A stretch of 64,000 nucleotides of DNA from Lasiosphaeria ovina (taxonomy: Eukaryota; Ascomycota; Sordariomycetes; Sordariales; Lasiosphaeriaceae): positions 7,130,001-7,194,000 of the forward strand of contig JAULSN010000001.1 in NCBI GenBank assembly GCA_033439765.1, written 5' to 3'. A model generated the notes under the pieces. It searched no databases. It was not told where the DNA came from and was given only the letters and a program-made list of their open reading frames with translations. Below are positions 8,622-19,636 of this stretch, one piece after another (the first letter of the stretch is position 1; every line of letters begins with the position of its first letter). The position numbers and the translations under genes were made by a program.

Positions 8622-9378
8622 ATGGCCTATTGCGGGTATTGCGACCGGCATTTCCAGGCTTGGGGATCGCTCCAGCAACATCTCGAGAAGAAGCGTCCAC
8701 AGGCATATTGTTCACGTTGCCAGAAAGTCTTTTCTTCCCCTTTTGCCAAGCAGCAGCACGTCGCGGACTCCAACAAACACCACGTCTGCGAAAAATGCCC
8801 CGAGGAGGAGTCCGATTTCGATTCTAAGGATGATCTAATCGAGCACCTAGAGACGGACCACAACTATTGCACCTATTGCGAGCGCGCGTTCAACGGCCCG
8901 GTTCAGCTCACCCAGCACAATACAGTCAAGCACAATATTTGTATAGACTGCCGAAGATATTTCAACTCGACTTCGGATTTGAAAAATGCAGGTTTCATTT
9001 ACCTAGACATTATCCGTAACGGTGGCTGACCCTCTTTAGCATCTCAAGACCCACGCTGAGAAGACCAGCCAGTGTCCAGGATGCTCTCAAATGTTTGTCT
9101 CAGAGTCGGCGATGGTGCTACACCTCGAGGCTGGAACCTGCGAGTCTGGGGCGACGAGCGACTTCGTCACCGCAACAGCACTCACCTACTTTCGGCCAGG
9201 AAAGTACACCTGTAACGGCGATTCCGGACTCGGCTTCAAGTGCCGTACTTGCGGCGCTACCTTCTCGTTCGTGAGCGCCGTTTTACAACATGCCGAAAGC
9301 GATTCTTGCAACGAGCATCTGGCAGGGAGGCGGCCGTTAGGCCGGTTCCTACGTCATTTGAGGGCACAATTCCGATGA
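8622..9378 (+). CDS. C2H2 zinc-finger protein, two exons with a GC-AG intron
   Basis: A 234-residue protein with exons 8622-8987 and 9040-9378. It is built from repeated short C2H2 fingers (CGYCDRHF, CSRCQKVF, CTYCERAF, CIDCRRYF, CPGCSQMF, CRTCGATF), a family common in filamentous ascomycetes. The fourth finger is completed only by joining AAT at 8985-8987 to CAT at 9040: C-x2-C-x12-H-x3-H. This fixes the intron as 8988-9039 (52 nt), which begins GCAGGT and ends TTTAG. It is therefore a GC-AG intron, or a mutated GT donor. The C-terminus LQHAESDSCNEHL closes like known members. DNA or RNA binding is likely; the target is unknown. It sits alone between the transposon-rich left end and the regulator gene. 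Confidence 0.75.
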
Positions 9379-9983
9379 AGCCAGCGCTATATATACACCT
9401 CGCGCCGTCATTCGAGAGGTGTCGCAGTCTGGATCCCTCGTTCGCCGGTTCTAGCTCCTGTTAGCTGCTAATATATGCAGCTTCAGTCGTCCTTTCTAGC
9501 CCCTGGAAGTCACTTCCAGCTCCCTTGGCTGCCATTGTTGGTGGGGCCCTCGTGTCTGGAAATTGGTTATTTCATCTACAACCTTTGAAAACTTTCGATA
9601 CCTACTTCTTTAGCTCCATTCTTTATAGCCTTTACCATACCATATCAAGTTCTCTAGTTCACAATGTGAGTGATTTGTAATTTAGCTGTGAGATTGACTG
9701 TGCGATTTGGCTGTGCGATTTGGCTGTGCGGTTTGGCTGTGGATTTGCGATTCCGACTGGTCCCCATGAACATTGGAGAAGCCTCCCCAATATTCTCTAC
9801 AGCCACATTGGAGAAACCTCTCAGACAGCCTGGCCGGACGAACAACGGCACCAAATGGCCGCGGTGTAAGTGTGGTGAAGTCCCGCGACCGTTGCGCGCA
9901 GATACGGTGCGCACGCAGAGACGGATACCTGCCGAATAGGAATTGCTAAGGATGACATTCGCCAAGCCAAGCGCATTGAGCTG
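9379..9983. other. Intergenic stretch with 13-bp tandem repeat
   Basis: No gene is supported. About three copies of CTGTGCGATTTGG lie at 9698-9738, and a CATTGGAGAA-type motif occurs twice at about 9770 and 9813. This is the shared 3' side of the zinc-finger gene and the convergent regulator gene. Confidence 0.6.
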
Positions 9984-12049
9984 TCACCACGACAACGCTA
10001 CTTCCTGCCCTGGCTTGTCGGCAACCCAATCTGCCCATGTCTGCATCATCACCCGTGCCGAATGCGCCCCCGTGAACGTCACAGCCGCGCCGTATAACTT
10101 GGATGCAGGTGGTGGCACCGACATGGCCTCTCTCTCCCCGCTTGTGTGCCCTGCTTGCACACTACTAACCGCCGCCCACGATCCTCCGTCGCCCCCTTTC
10201 CCCTCTTGAGCGGCAAGCGTGCGCTCTTGCTCCATGCTCAACTCCGCCAGTGCTGCCGCAAATACGCTGTCATACAGTCCTTCACGCCGGGGATACCGGC
10301 GCAGTAATTCTATGACCCGTCGTCGCAACGCCGGCGCCAGCCCGTGGATATGCGCCATGATGAATAGCGGCTGCGTCGTAGGGAGTGTAGGCGTAAAGTT
10401 TGACGCGTCAGCTCTTGCTGGTGGAGACTCGTCGCGTAGTATAGATTCGGCTATATCTAGCGTGCGAGCGACGTGTCCCGCGAGGGCTGCTCGAGGGTCT
10501 AGGTGGAGAGAGTTCTCATCCACAGAGTTGTGGGCCGGCTTGCCAAAAAGAACAAGCGGGTGATAAATCTCGGGGGAAGGGCTGCCATCCGCTGGAGGGT
10601 CACAGGGGGTCTTTTCGAAGAGGACTGGGTAACAGGTCGCGTGGTAAAGCCGGAGAGCATCTATCGCCTTCTTTTGATGCTGTGTAGGTGCGGGATTGGC
10701 AAGCCCAAAGCACATACACTCGTCGGCGGTGTCCCTAGCGAAAATGTTGATGGCAATATCCAATTCTCGAAAGGCGCGGCTGTGAGGCTGCTGGTGGCGG
10801 ATAAGAGTTAATAGGAGGGCATCCTCGCCTTCCAGCACCAAACGCGCCACCTCTGCTGAATTCTGCTGCGATAGGGTCACCAGCGCGTTCAGCAGCGACT
10901 CAAAGGCTCGCCCCGCACGAGAAAGGTTCGCAGGAGTTGCCCGAGATGGCACGCATTTGCCGTGTTGGCAAAGTCTAGAGGAGCTTATCCCAGCTGGCGC
11001 GGTGTAGTATCTCCAGGCGGTGTATATGTCGGCTTCCCCAAGAACGGCAGGCGTTACACTCACACCAACGTTCTGGATGGCTTGGGAATGGACCTCGAGG
11101 TTCGCGACGACGGACAGAAGAGGCTTCAAGGTGTACGGGAGTGCATTCCCTGTAAAACACTCAGGTGTCGTGGGTGCTGCGTTCGGGTCCACGGGCTCGG
11201 CGGTTGCGGATCTGGATCTGGATTTCCGTGTCCTGCGGCCCTCGATTTCTTGGATTAGATTCTTGGCCGCCCCAAGATGGAGGCTGGACTGGGAATACAG
11301 CCCTTGAATGCTGTACAGGTAAGTGAATAACACACTTGCGGTGAGGGCCCGTGATCTCTCTTCCAGCACAGTCCGCGAAGACGGAAGATGTACCAAGTGT
11401 CTGACCACAGCATTCATCTGCTGAAGAGAAAATGCTGTTGGTTCCTGGGCAGCACCTTGACTCGCGATGCAGCTCTCGTGCACCGCTCCGAGGCTCACCG
11501 CGGCATGCCAAATGGCCGGGTCCAAGTGGCAAGTCCGCGGGATGTCGGTCAGCCAAAAGTCGGCATCGAAGACGCCGGCAATTACGGGCGCCGTGACATT
11601 GAGGAAGAAGTGAAAGCTCCGGAGCTCTTGACCGTTGTGTCTGGGTAGCGGTACCCCGAGGGATTGGGGGATGGGTGCCAAATCTTGCCGCTGCGTCCGC
11701 GACCTGGCCTGAGAGGAGCCTCTTGAATGTTGAGCGTCTAATGACTGGGAGTTGTTTACATATCCATCACACCTTCGACCAGTCGAGACGCAACGATTAC
11801 AAGACGGCTTTTGCTCGTCACATCGAACCCGCCGGATCCTGTATGGCAAGTCAGCCAAGGCCACATGTCCTAGAGCCCGCCACATGTTCTAGAGCCCGCC
11901 AACAAGCGCGGCACCAACACGAGCTGTCCCTCCTAAAGGCGCATGCTAATTACGTCGGCTGTCGCTTCTTACCTGCAAGTATTGCAGCCTGTCCGGGCTC
12001 TGGTGTGGTGTGCACGCTGCCGTCGAAGACTGCTATCGGGGGGCGCCAT
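9984..12049 (-). CDS. Zn(II)2Cys6 fungal transcription factor
   Basis: A 643-residue nuclear regulator in two exons, 12049-11973 and 11838-9984. The intron 11839-11972 (GTAAGA...ATACAG) splits the DNA-binding domain. Joined, it reads CNTCR at the splice and continues RVRCDEQKPSC, CVSTGRRCDGY, giving all six zinc-binding cysteines. The start ATG at 12049 is 25 codons before the splice. The remainder has the fungal-specific transcription factor region (FHFFLNVTAPVIAGVFDADFW, the PF11951-like class). Such regulators bind CGG-type half sites as dimers. The 12.98-kb secreted hydrolase gene runs away divergently, so the two share an upstream region and may be coregulated (inference). Confidence 0.88.
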
Positions 12050-12976
12050 GGTAGCTTTCTGTCGATTCTGCGGCCATGCGGCCAGATCCTCCTTTCCGTT
12101 CGGTGTAGAGAGGGTTTCCGAGGCCCTGTCCAGCGGGGATTCCAGTATCAAGGGCAAACGATGACTGGATAAGGGCTGAATTCGTTGCCTCTACCGCTTT
12201 TGAACTCTTCCTGGCCGTCGCAATTTCAGAAAATTTCGAGGCAGCATTTGGTGAAATTGCCGCCGATGAACCCGGAGACCCATTCCAGAGCGTAGGCGAT
12301 CCCCGACCGCAGAGACTCACCGCCCCTGTCGGTTCCAAGTACGGGATGCGGCACAGCGGGGACGAGGGCCAATCAGTGGTGGTATCCTAAGGGATTAGAC
12401 GAGTGGACCAATCAAGTTGGGTGCTTTACGCCTCCCATATTGGTTGGCTCGAGCAGCCCTGGAAAATTGTCAGCCCGCGAGTGTGGCTGACGACCTACGA
12501 GATTTGCAACGCAACCTCACGAAGCCGTCAGCTCATGCGACGTGGAGTCGGGGAGTTAGAAATAGTGCATGTCCAAAGCTTCCGAATGCAAGTTTTCAAA
12601 ATCCCCTCGCTTCGATAGTTACCCTCCGCCACCGCAGTGCCTAAGCCCCCCGGCTCGAACCCTTTATCCTCTGACGACCTGACCAATAGGGAAACTCTTC
12701 AAGCTAGAGGCTCTCCCGGTTGGTTGGAATAAGAACTTACGCGTACAGAAGTCATAAATTGTCATAACGACCTCCTGGTAGCGGTGCCTGGTTCAAAAAG
12801 CCCCGCTTAGCCGTGCTACCACGAGACTATTTAAAGATGCTTCACTGCAAACCCATTTCACCCCCAAGACAACCCAGCGGCGGCCCTTTCTAGACGAGCA
12901 AACTCGCAACCCAGCTCTTTTTTTATTCTTTTTTTACCTCTCCTCGCCACGCAGCAATCACCGATCCAAAACTACC
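12050..12976. promoter_or_regulatory. Divergent promoter region, regulator and secreted hydrolase
   Basis: This 927-bp gap separates two divergent starts. On the hydrolase side TATTTAAAG lies at 12828-12836, about 140 nt before the ATG, and a T-rich pyrimidine tract lies at 12916-12943. I see no obvious inverted CGG pair. Confidence 0.5.
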
Positions 12977-14479
12977 ATGAAAGGACTTCACCTACTCCTC
13001 CCACTTGCCTCTACGGCTCTATCCTGGTCTCCCACAGGCCGTGAGGGTGCTCACAGCTACCCGAAAATAACGTGGACCCACCCCTGTGCGAATGGACTTG
13101 ACGTGGAATGTGGCTTTCTCTCCGTCCCGATTGACCACGGCCACCCCCACCGAGGGTCCTTCAATCTCGCCATCTTCCGCCTCAAGACCAACCGTACAGA
13201 CTCAGCTGGGAGTCTGTTCTATAACACGGGCGGCCCAGGCGGATCGGCAAGCTCCTGGTTCCAGGCCATGCAGAATGGCGGTCAGATCTGGAGCGAGAAG
13301 CTGCTGGCTAACTACGACATCATCGGTGTTGACCCGCGCGGCATGGGCTACAGCAACCCCGTCGTGTGCGACCCAGAGATCTTCAACACGAAGCCGCAGC
13401 TGCTGGATGCAGGCGACGACGGCGGCTTCGCCCAGACCCTGGCCTTCAACAAGGCTTTCGGCAAGAGCTGCCTTGACAGGACTGGCGCGCTCGTCGGGTT
13501 CATGGACTCGGTATCGACGATCAAGGACTTTGAGCTCGTACGCCAGGCCCTGGGCTCCGACAAATTCCATTATTACGGCATGTCCTACGGCACCGTCCTG
13601 GGCCAGACCTACGCCGAGACCTACCCGGACAAGGTGGGGAGGATGATATTGGACGGGGCCGTCGACCGTCGTTCCGTCGGGATTGGCACCGTCATGACGG
13701 AAGCCGTCACGTATCAAGCTACGATGCAAGTTTTCTTCGACTGGTGTGAGACCGACCCCAGCTGCTCGCTGCATGGCCAAGGCCAAAGTGTGCGAAGCAT
13801 CTTTTCCAACCTCACGGCCAGAGGGACCGTACTACCAGCCAGCTGTTCCGCCGCCGCGCCCTGCCGCCCGCAGGTGACGGGCGAAGACATCATCCTCACC
13901 TTCCAGCCAGCGCTGGTCGCTCAGGACCCCCTCCCCTCTCTCGGGCTCCCCGGCCGGGTTCTACTGTCCGAGGCGCTGGCGCAGGCAGCCCTAGGCAACG
14001 CCACGCTCCTGTCCACGCCGCTGGCGCGGGCCAACCGCTCGGCCGACACGGCGCGCTACTCTTACTACGCCGTAGCGTGCCAGGACTACGGAACGGCGCT
14101 CAAGACGGCAGCGGACGTGAGGCGCGTGCTGGACGTGGGCGCGAGCCTGACGCCGTGGAACAAGGGCCTCTGCGAGTTTCTCGACATCGCAGTCACCTGC
14201 ATCGGCTGGCCGACGAAGCTGACGAACCCGCCCCGGGCGCTAGATCCGGCCCGCGTGGCCAAGGTGCCGCCGATGCTGATCGTCAACGCCTTCTTCGACC
14301 CCGAGACCAGCGCCGCGTGGGCTTCGGGGCTCCGCGAGCAAATTCCCAACGCCGTCAGCCTGTGGCGGAACGGGACGGGGCATACCAGCTACTTCCTCCA
14401 CGGCGACACGAGCAGGGCCATGGATGACTTCCTGATTGATGGGACGATGCCCGCGGACAACACTATTTTGCAGTCGTAA
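12977..14479 (+). CDS. Secreted alpha/beta-hydrolase, tripeptidyl-aminopeptidase-like (S33)
   Basis: A 500-residue single-exon gene. The start MKGLHLLLPLASTALSW is a signal peptide. Family landmarks are the oxyanion segment NTGGPGGSA, IGVDPRGMGYS, the nucleophile elbow GMSYG (Ser203), Asp441 in FFDPET and His469 in GTGHTSY, the complete catalytic triad in the order expected for peptidase family S33 with a TAP-like C-terminal domain. Five N-x-S/T sites (NRT, NLT, NAT, NRS, NGT) fit secretion. The likely role is extracellular release of short peptides from N-termini. Substrate is unknown; a proline iminopeptidase or esterase activity is possible. The ATG context is CTACCATGA. Confidence 0.88.
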   Translation: MKGLHLLLPLASTALSWSPTGREGAHSYPKITWTHPCANGLDVECGFLSVPIDHGHPHRGSFNLAIFRLKTNRTDSAGSLFYNTGGPGGSASSWFQAMQNGGQIWSEKLLANYDIIGVDPRGMGYSNPVVCDPEIFNTKPQLLDAGDDGGFAQTLAFNKAFGKSCLDRTGALVGFMDSVSTIKDFELVRQALGSDKFHYYGMSYGTVLGQTYAETYPDKVGRMILDGAVDRRSVGIGTVMTEAVTYQATMQVFFDWCETDPSCSLHGQGQSVRSIFSNLTARGTVLPASCSAAAPCRPQVTGEDIILTFQPALVAQDPLPSLGLPGRVLLSEALAQAALGNATLLSTPLARANRSADTARYSYYAVACQDYGTALKTAADVRRVLDVGASLTPWNKGLCEFLDIAVTCIGWPTKLTNPPRALDPARVAKVPPMLIVNAFFDPETSAAWASGLREQIPNAVSLWRNGTGHTSYFLHGDTSRAMDDFLIDGTMPADNTILQS

Positions 14480-15285
14480 TGAAGCCGGGCATTTGTTTTG
14501 TGCTGTGTCTAAGACGTACAGGGGATGTGGCGCGGGGCAAGACGGAGGGGAACTATTCTATTCTATTCTATTCTATTCTAAGCCTAGAGACATAGCACCT
14601 GTGATAACCAAAGTAGCAGTCGATCGATTATTGCTTGGTCTCTTGGATAGTCGCCATGATGAGTTTGGTGCGATTTGATAGTAACTTGCACGTGTGGTGT
14701 TGAGAAATGATGCGGCATGGGGGTATTGATCAACAATGGTGTCACGCGCATTCACAGGGCAACGGTAAAAGCGGGCATTTGATTGGCCCTGATTCCGGTA
14801 CGTCAACGCCAGGTCGGCCATGCTGGTCAGCGTCGAGGGATGCTCTGTCCCTCGTAAAACGGGGTAGGCAACTGAGGGTCAGGGTCCGTTCTTCTCCGCT
14901 TCGCCGGGCGCTCTTACATGGATAGATTGCCGTAGGAATTGAGAGGGGGGGGGGGGGGCGAGGATGGGCCTGAGAATAAATTTCGTTATTTTTTAAAAAG
15001 ATATATATATAAACAAGTTTGTATATACCGAATTCTCAGTTTGAGTATAAATAGTGGCTCTAGTTGGTTCAGTAACGGTAACTAATGGAAGTTATGGATG
15101 GGCATCCCAAAACTGGTATCAGTTTGGACACCGCAAGTATAGCCGGGACATCCCTGGGACTCACCTCGGCTCAGGGTGATGCCCAGTGCGCCTCAGCTTT
15201 TGCTCAGGTTCCAAGCCTAATACGGATTTGGCCAAAAAAAACGTTGTCGGGGGTGACTATTGAGGTAAATAGTGGGCGTCATTTC
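14480..15285. other. Intergenic stretch with microsatellite, G-run and repeat copy
   Basis: No gene. (CTATT)5 lies at 14553-14580, a run of 14 G at 14945-14958, and an A+T-rich patch at 14985-15030. The dispersed repeat at 15134-15270 is listed separately. Confidence 0.65.
15134..15270 (+). repeat. Dispersed repeat, second copy of 7051-7144
   Basis: It matches the reverse complement of 7051-7144 at its two ends, with about 40 additional bases between (around 15183-15225). It ends 16 bp before the stop of the coiled-coil ORF at 15286, so it may have altered that gene's 3' end. It looks like a transposon terminus or MITE. Confidence 0.7.
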
Positions 15286-16173
15286 TCAAGAGTTTCCTGC
15301 CGTCGCCGCCTCGAGGAGCCGGTTGCTCTCCATCAGCTGGCGGGTGAGCTTGGCCAGCATCTTGCCGGGCTCGCCCTGTGACTTGAGCTGGGCGTAGTAG
15401 CGGGCCTCCCAGTCGTCGATCTGCCCCTCGAGGTACTCGACGTCGTCGGTCAGCTCTGCCACCTGCGTCTCGAGCGCCGCCGCCTTGCTCTCCAGCTCGC
15501 CAGCGTGGGACTGCGCTGCATTTTTACCGTCCTCGGCGTCTTGGAGCCTCGCTTGGAGCTGCTCCTGGCTCTTGCTGGCCTCGAGGGTGGCAGCCGTGAG
15601 CTGCTCTTTCAGCTTCCTTTGCTCCTCGGCTGCGCTGCTGTTTGCGGCCGCGAGTCTTGCTTCGAGCTGGGTCTTGTCCCTGTCTTTCCTGGCGACGGTG
15701 GCTTCCAGGCCCGTGACAATCCCCTCAAGGTTCTCCACCTTCGTCTCGAGCGCTTGCGCTTTCCCCTGCGTCCTCGTGCGTTCGGCTTCCAGCTTCCCCT
15801 TGCCCAGGCCAAGCTCGGCCACTTGTGCCTCCAGCCTTTGCTTCTCCGCGGCTAGCTTGTCCACGCCGCTCGTCAAGGTCTTGTTTTTTCCATCCGCCTC
15901 TGCCAGTCGCGTCTCGAGTATCTGTTTCTCGACGCCCAGCCTGCCCACGTCGGCCTGGAGCGCCCTCTGACTCTCAGCCAGCGCGGCTGCCTGCGCTGCG
16001 AGGGACGATTTCTCATCTCGGTGGCGCTTCAGCTCCTGCTCGAGCGCAGCCTTCTCGGCCTCGTGGCGCGCCACCGTGTCCTTGAGACGGCGCATCTGCT
16101 CGTCGTTTGTGACGGCTTGCTTTTTGGCCACTACACCGGATGTTGTTGGGTTTTTCGACCCGTTAGCTTTCAT
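15286..16173 (-). CDS. Long coiled-coil protein or C-terminal half of one
   Basis: A 295-codon frame from ATG 16173, almost wholly Lys/Glu/Ala/Leu heptads (VARHEAEKAALEQEL onward), predicting one long coiled coil over residues about 25-280. No globular motif is visible. Its ATG overlaps the stop of the upstream ORF as ATGA. The upstream protein also ends in a Glu/Arg-rich helical segment, so the two are probably one gene joined by an unseen intron or split by a frameshift. Role unknown; a scaffold or filament function is a guess. Confidence 0.55.
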   Translation of the reverse strand: MKANGSKNPTTSGVVAKKQAVTNDEQMRRLKDTVARHEAEKAALEQELKRHRDEKSSLAAQAAALAESQRALQADVGRLGVEKQILETRLAEADGKNKTLTSGVDKLAAEKQRLEAQVAELGLGKGKLEAERTRTQGKAQALETKVENLEGIVTGLEATVARKDRDKTQLEARLAAANSSAAEEQRKLKEQLTAATLEASKSQEQLQARLQDAEDGKNAAQSHAGELESKAAALETQVAELTDDVEYLEGQIDDWEARYYAQLKSQGEPGKMLAKLTRQLMESNRLLEAATAGNS

Positions 16174-16757
16174 CCCGCAGACTCTGAGAGATAAGGATCA
16201 AGGAGGAATCGCGCACAGGCATTGACAAGCTCCTCGCGGCGCCGCAGCTGCTCGCCCAGCTCGTTGATCTCTCCCGTTGCATCTGCCAGCTCGTCTGCGG
16301 CTGCTGCCATGGGCGGGCGGGGGGTGTTGTTCAGAGGTGCCCTCGCTCGCGGCATGGGGACTCGATCCCGAGCCCGAGACGGCCGGCCGGTAGGTGTCGG
16401 AGCATCTCGGCCAGCTGGATTCATGTTGGCAGCTTCAGGTTCGGCGGTCTGGAGGGTGGCGATGGCTTGCTTGGTTACAGGTATTACCGGGGGCGCAGTG
16501 GCTCGGGCGGCTGGCTCAACCGTTGGTGGGGATGGCGATGGCGATGCGGGTGGCGATGGCGGCGCAACCGACTTAGTGGCGGCCACGGGCTGAGGAGTGC
16601 CGGGATACTGCAGGCTGGGCCCATCCGGGTCGGCCTGTGGCTTCAGCGCCGGCTTCGATGTCGAGTTCGGCACTGACGGAGTCTGGTCGGGTCGAGTCTT
16701 GTTGACAAGGCTCTTCTCGCCCGCTCCCTTTTCCTTGGGTGCCCGGCTTTTGAACAT
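16170..16757 (-). CDS. Proline-rich disordered protein, N-terminal half of coiled-coil gene
   Basis: A 195-residue frame from ATG 16757 (MFKSRAPKEKGAG). It is rich in Pro, Ala, Ser and Thr and likely disordered to residue about 150, then turns helical (ELADATGEINELGEQLRRR). It stops with TGA at 16170-16172, which overlaps the ATG of the next ORF. I could not find an in-frame intron joining the two. No known domain. Confidence 0.5.
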   Translation of the reverse strand: MFKSRAPKEKGAGEKSLVNKTRPDQTPSVPNSTSKPALKPQADPDGPSLQYPGTPQPVAATKSVAPPSPPASPSPSPPTVEPAARATAPPVIPVTKQAIATLQTAEPEAANMNPAGRDAPTPTGRPSRARDRVPMPRARAPLNNTPRPPMAAAADELADATGEINELGEQLRRREELVNACARFLLDPYLSESAG

Positions 16758-17790
16758 TGTGTGGGCGGGCAAGCGTGGGATGTCAGTGAACTTAGTACAG
16801 AGAAGGGCTGTGCGTATTTCGTGAATGTCGAGACCGAAACGCTGCCTGCAGTTTGAGACCGCGTGGTACGACGATGAACCAGTAACAGAGGAGGGAAATC
16901 AGACAGAGAACATGTCTTGGGGCGAGAAACATGGCTTGGAGATTTTGGCGATAGGCACGCAAACTATTATACATGTTAATGATACATGTTTGATAAACCT
17001 CAACAGCTAACCGGTATGAGCTCTGCTTGGCTTATCGTGGGCTAACCAATGCCCGTCAGGTCGTAATATCTCTTCTGGAATGATCGAAGGGTTGGCAACT
17101 TGGTCGCGTGAGGCTTCAAGCAGCAATGCAAGGCGCGCCACCACCCCGTGACCCTGCAAATGACATTCGTCAACGATGCATGCACTGATGCCCGAAATCT
17201 CAACTTTTGGTTGGTGAGATACGTTCCAAATGCCGAGAGCTCAGAGGCCAAAGACTTGCCCTCTTTGGTGAGATGAAGGGGCCTAAGGGGCCTAAGGTAA
17301 GGGTTGCAGCACAAAAGTCCCCGTCGTGAGCAATCAATCCTTCTGGTTCACGCTTTTCAACTTAGAAGCCCCATGGCTCAATGGCTTCCTTGTTTCTGTT
17401 TTGATGCCCCCGTACCTCAGGATTAGTGGCATTATTCAGGTGCGTGTGCACTTGGGCCGAGCAAGCGGTCCGAGATTGGGCACCAGGCTGCAGCCAACTC
17501 GGCTCAACCTGAGCGAGCAGATTTGCCCATTGCAGTTTTGGGCGCCTGCGCCTCACTCGGGAAATAAATGCGTTGGGCTTTTGCAGGCAGATGAATCGCG
17601 CCCAATATGGCGGATCAGGCAATTTATAGGTGCCTAGCCTGTGATTGTAGACGCGATTGTGTGAGAGCTCGAGACAAGAATCGATACGGGAGTGTGCAAG
17701 CCAAATGTTGTAGTAGTATGGATTGAAGGCAGGTTGTTAGGTAGGTGACTACGGAAACAGATAACTCATAAACAAACCACAAAGTTCAGT
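16758..17790. other. Intergenic stretch, no gene seen
   Basis: About 1 kb upstream of the coiled-coil ORFs and downstream of the protease-like gene. It has a GGGGCCTAAGGGGCCTAAGG doublet at 17277-17296. Only short, unsupported ORFs. Confidence 0.55.
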
Positions 17791-19636
17791 CTAATTCAGG
17801 TGCTCACGAGAGGTCCGAGACAGCGGCCGCAGGCTTCGTTCCGCGAAGAGGAGGCCCCGGACGACGATCTGCAAGATGTTAGCCCAGTTCCTTCCCTTAC
17901 CTTTGTAGGTTCGAGCTCTGCTGCAGGATCCGTCGAACCCACCTCGGACGGATTGGTGCTTGGGACCATGTGATTCCGATGCGGCGGAGTCTTCTTTGGG
18001 GCGCTGAGGTACTACTCCCGAGCTCACTGGGCAGTCAATATACAGTTAGCATTCAACATCCAGCGCGCTTCGTGATCTTATTTCTTGGTCATGTCAAGGT
18101 AACACGGCGCTATAATTACCCGACTTGGTTGCGGAAGCTGTTTGTCTCCCATCCTTCTTTGCAGCATCTCGCAGTTTCTTCCTGTCGGCGGCTCTGGCCA
18201 CAGCCGCTTCGGACCGTTTGGAATTTGTGTGTACGCCGCCCTGGCGTGCAATTTCCTCCGTTTTTTTGGTATTAGGCGACGACTCGCCGTCTTTCGACCT
18301 CATCTTGGCCTGTTTCAGGCGCTTCAAGTCGTCGCGGCGGGCTACGATATCGGTTGCGACCTGTTCCCCCTCCTCCACCAATTCCTCAAGAACATCGGCA
18401 GTCTTTCTGGACCTTGCAACGAGTTTAATGCCCTTCTGAGTTGATATATTGAGAGCAAGCACGGCTCTAGCAACATCAATATCGTCTTGATCCGGGAGGG
18501 TCAGCCCTCCTTTGTCGGCGAGAATGTCCTTGAGAGGTATCAAGTGAACCCTGCCAGCCAGCGTTGCAACGACAAGTCCAAAGACAGACCCGTCTTCCGG
18601 GTCTACGATCCAGGAACCCGAGTCGCCGTCCTGGATCTTCATTTCTGCTGGTTGACATTTTCAGTGTCAGCTACGGTAGCTCGGGGAACAAGTACCTCGC
18701 GTCACCTGCGCAAGCCAGGCGTTGTGTGCAACTAACCGTTATCCAGGGGCTTGAGCCTCCACGTCGTGATCAAATCTCCGGAAGGCATGCAGAGACCAGC
18801 CTCGGACGGCAACATGGTCATGGCGTGCTGGCCGCTGACACCGCCCAGGACTATGACCCTCCCGGCCCGGGCTTTTTGGGCAATCCTGTCCAGGCTCCTA
18901 TAAGTAGTCGGGTCACCGGGGACCGTCATGAATTGGTTGGGGAGATAGTGTTCGGGGTCCTTAATGGGCATAAGCGCCCACTCCGTCTTGGACTGGCCAG
19001 ATCGATCCTCCCGCGCCGCCTCGAGACGTATTATTGGGCCTGGTGTCCGATTCTCCCTAACAGCCGCTCGCGTTCCATCTCGTGGTCTTTCAATGATCCA
19101 GACGGGCTGCAAGTCCTTCATGTCATAGTCCCTAGGGCTGAAATCGGTATCCAATTGCGACAAGACGTTTCCATTCCTGGGGATTGTATCTGGTCTTGAA
19201 CTGACTTGCCGGGCTTTGTGGTTGGCTGTGATTGCCCAATACTGGTCGCCCTGCTTGACGATGCCACCGATGGTGACTATGTTCGGGCTGACGCTGGCTC
19301 CAATCGTTGCGAGCCGTCCACAGAGAGAGCCAGAGTCGTTGAAGCTCGTTGTGGCTAGCTCGCCGCCCACCTGGCGATGGTCCGCTGGAGCCATTCGAGG
19401 CTTCACCCCCCTATTTTCCCCCTCAAGCCAGTAGCAGAGGGATAACTCTGCCTTGTACCACTGCTTCCAGTCCGTTTTGGACAATTCTGCGTGCAGCGCC
19501 AGGGCGTGCGTCTCGTTGCCAACTGTGAGTGATGCGCATTTTACATTCTTTGCCACGGCCGGGTCGATGGAATGGAAGATGAACCTTCTCAAGCGGTGCC
19601 TCTCGGCCGTCAGCTGGGCTTTGAACTCTCGAAACT

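Noticed and set aside
12645..12670. CCGGCTCGAACCC, like a tRNA B box
   Set aside because: No cloverleaf could be drawn from the surrounding bases.
15485..15970. Plus-strand Ser/Leu-rich ORF
   Set aside because: Mirror reading of the Lys/Glu/Leu heptads of the coiled-coil ORF.
18564..19199. Plus-strand ORF opposite the protease-fold gene
   Set aside because: The minus strand carries TANH and GDSGS motifs and a good intron; the plus frame has no domain.
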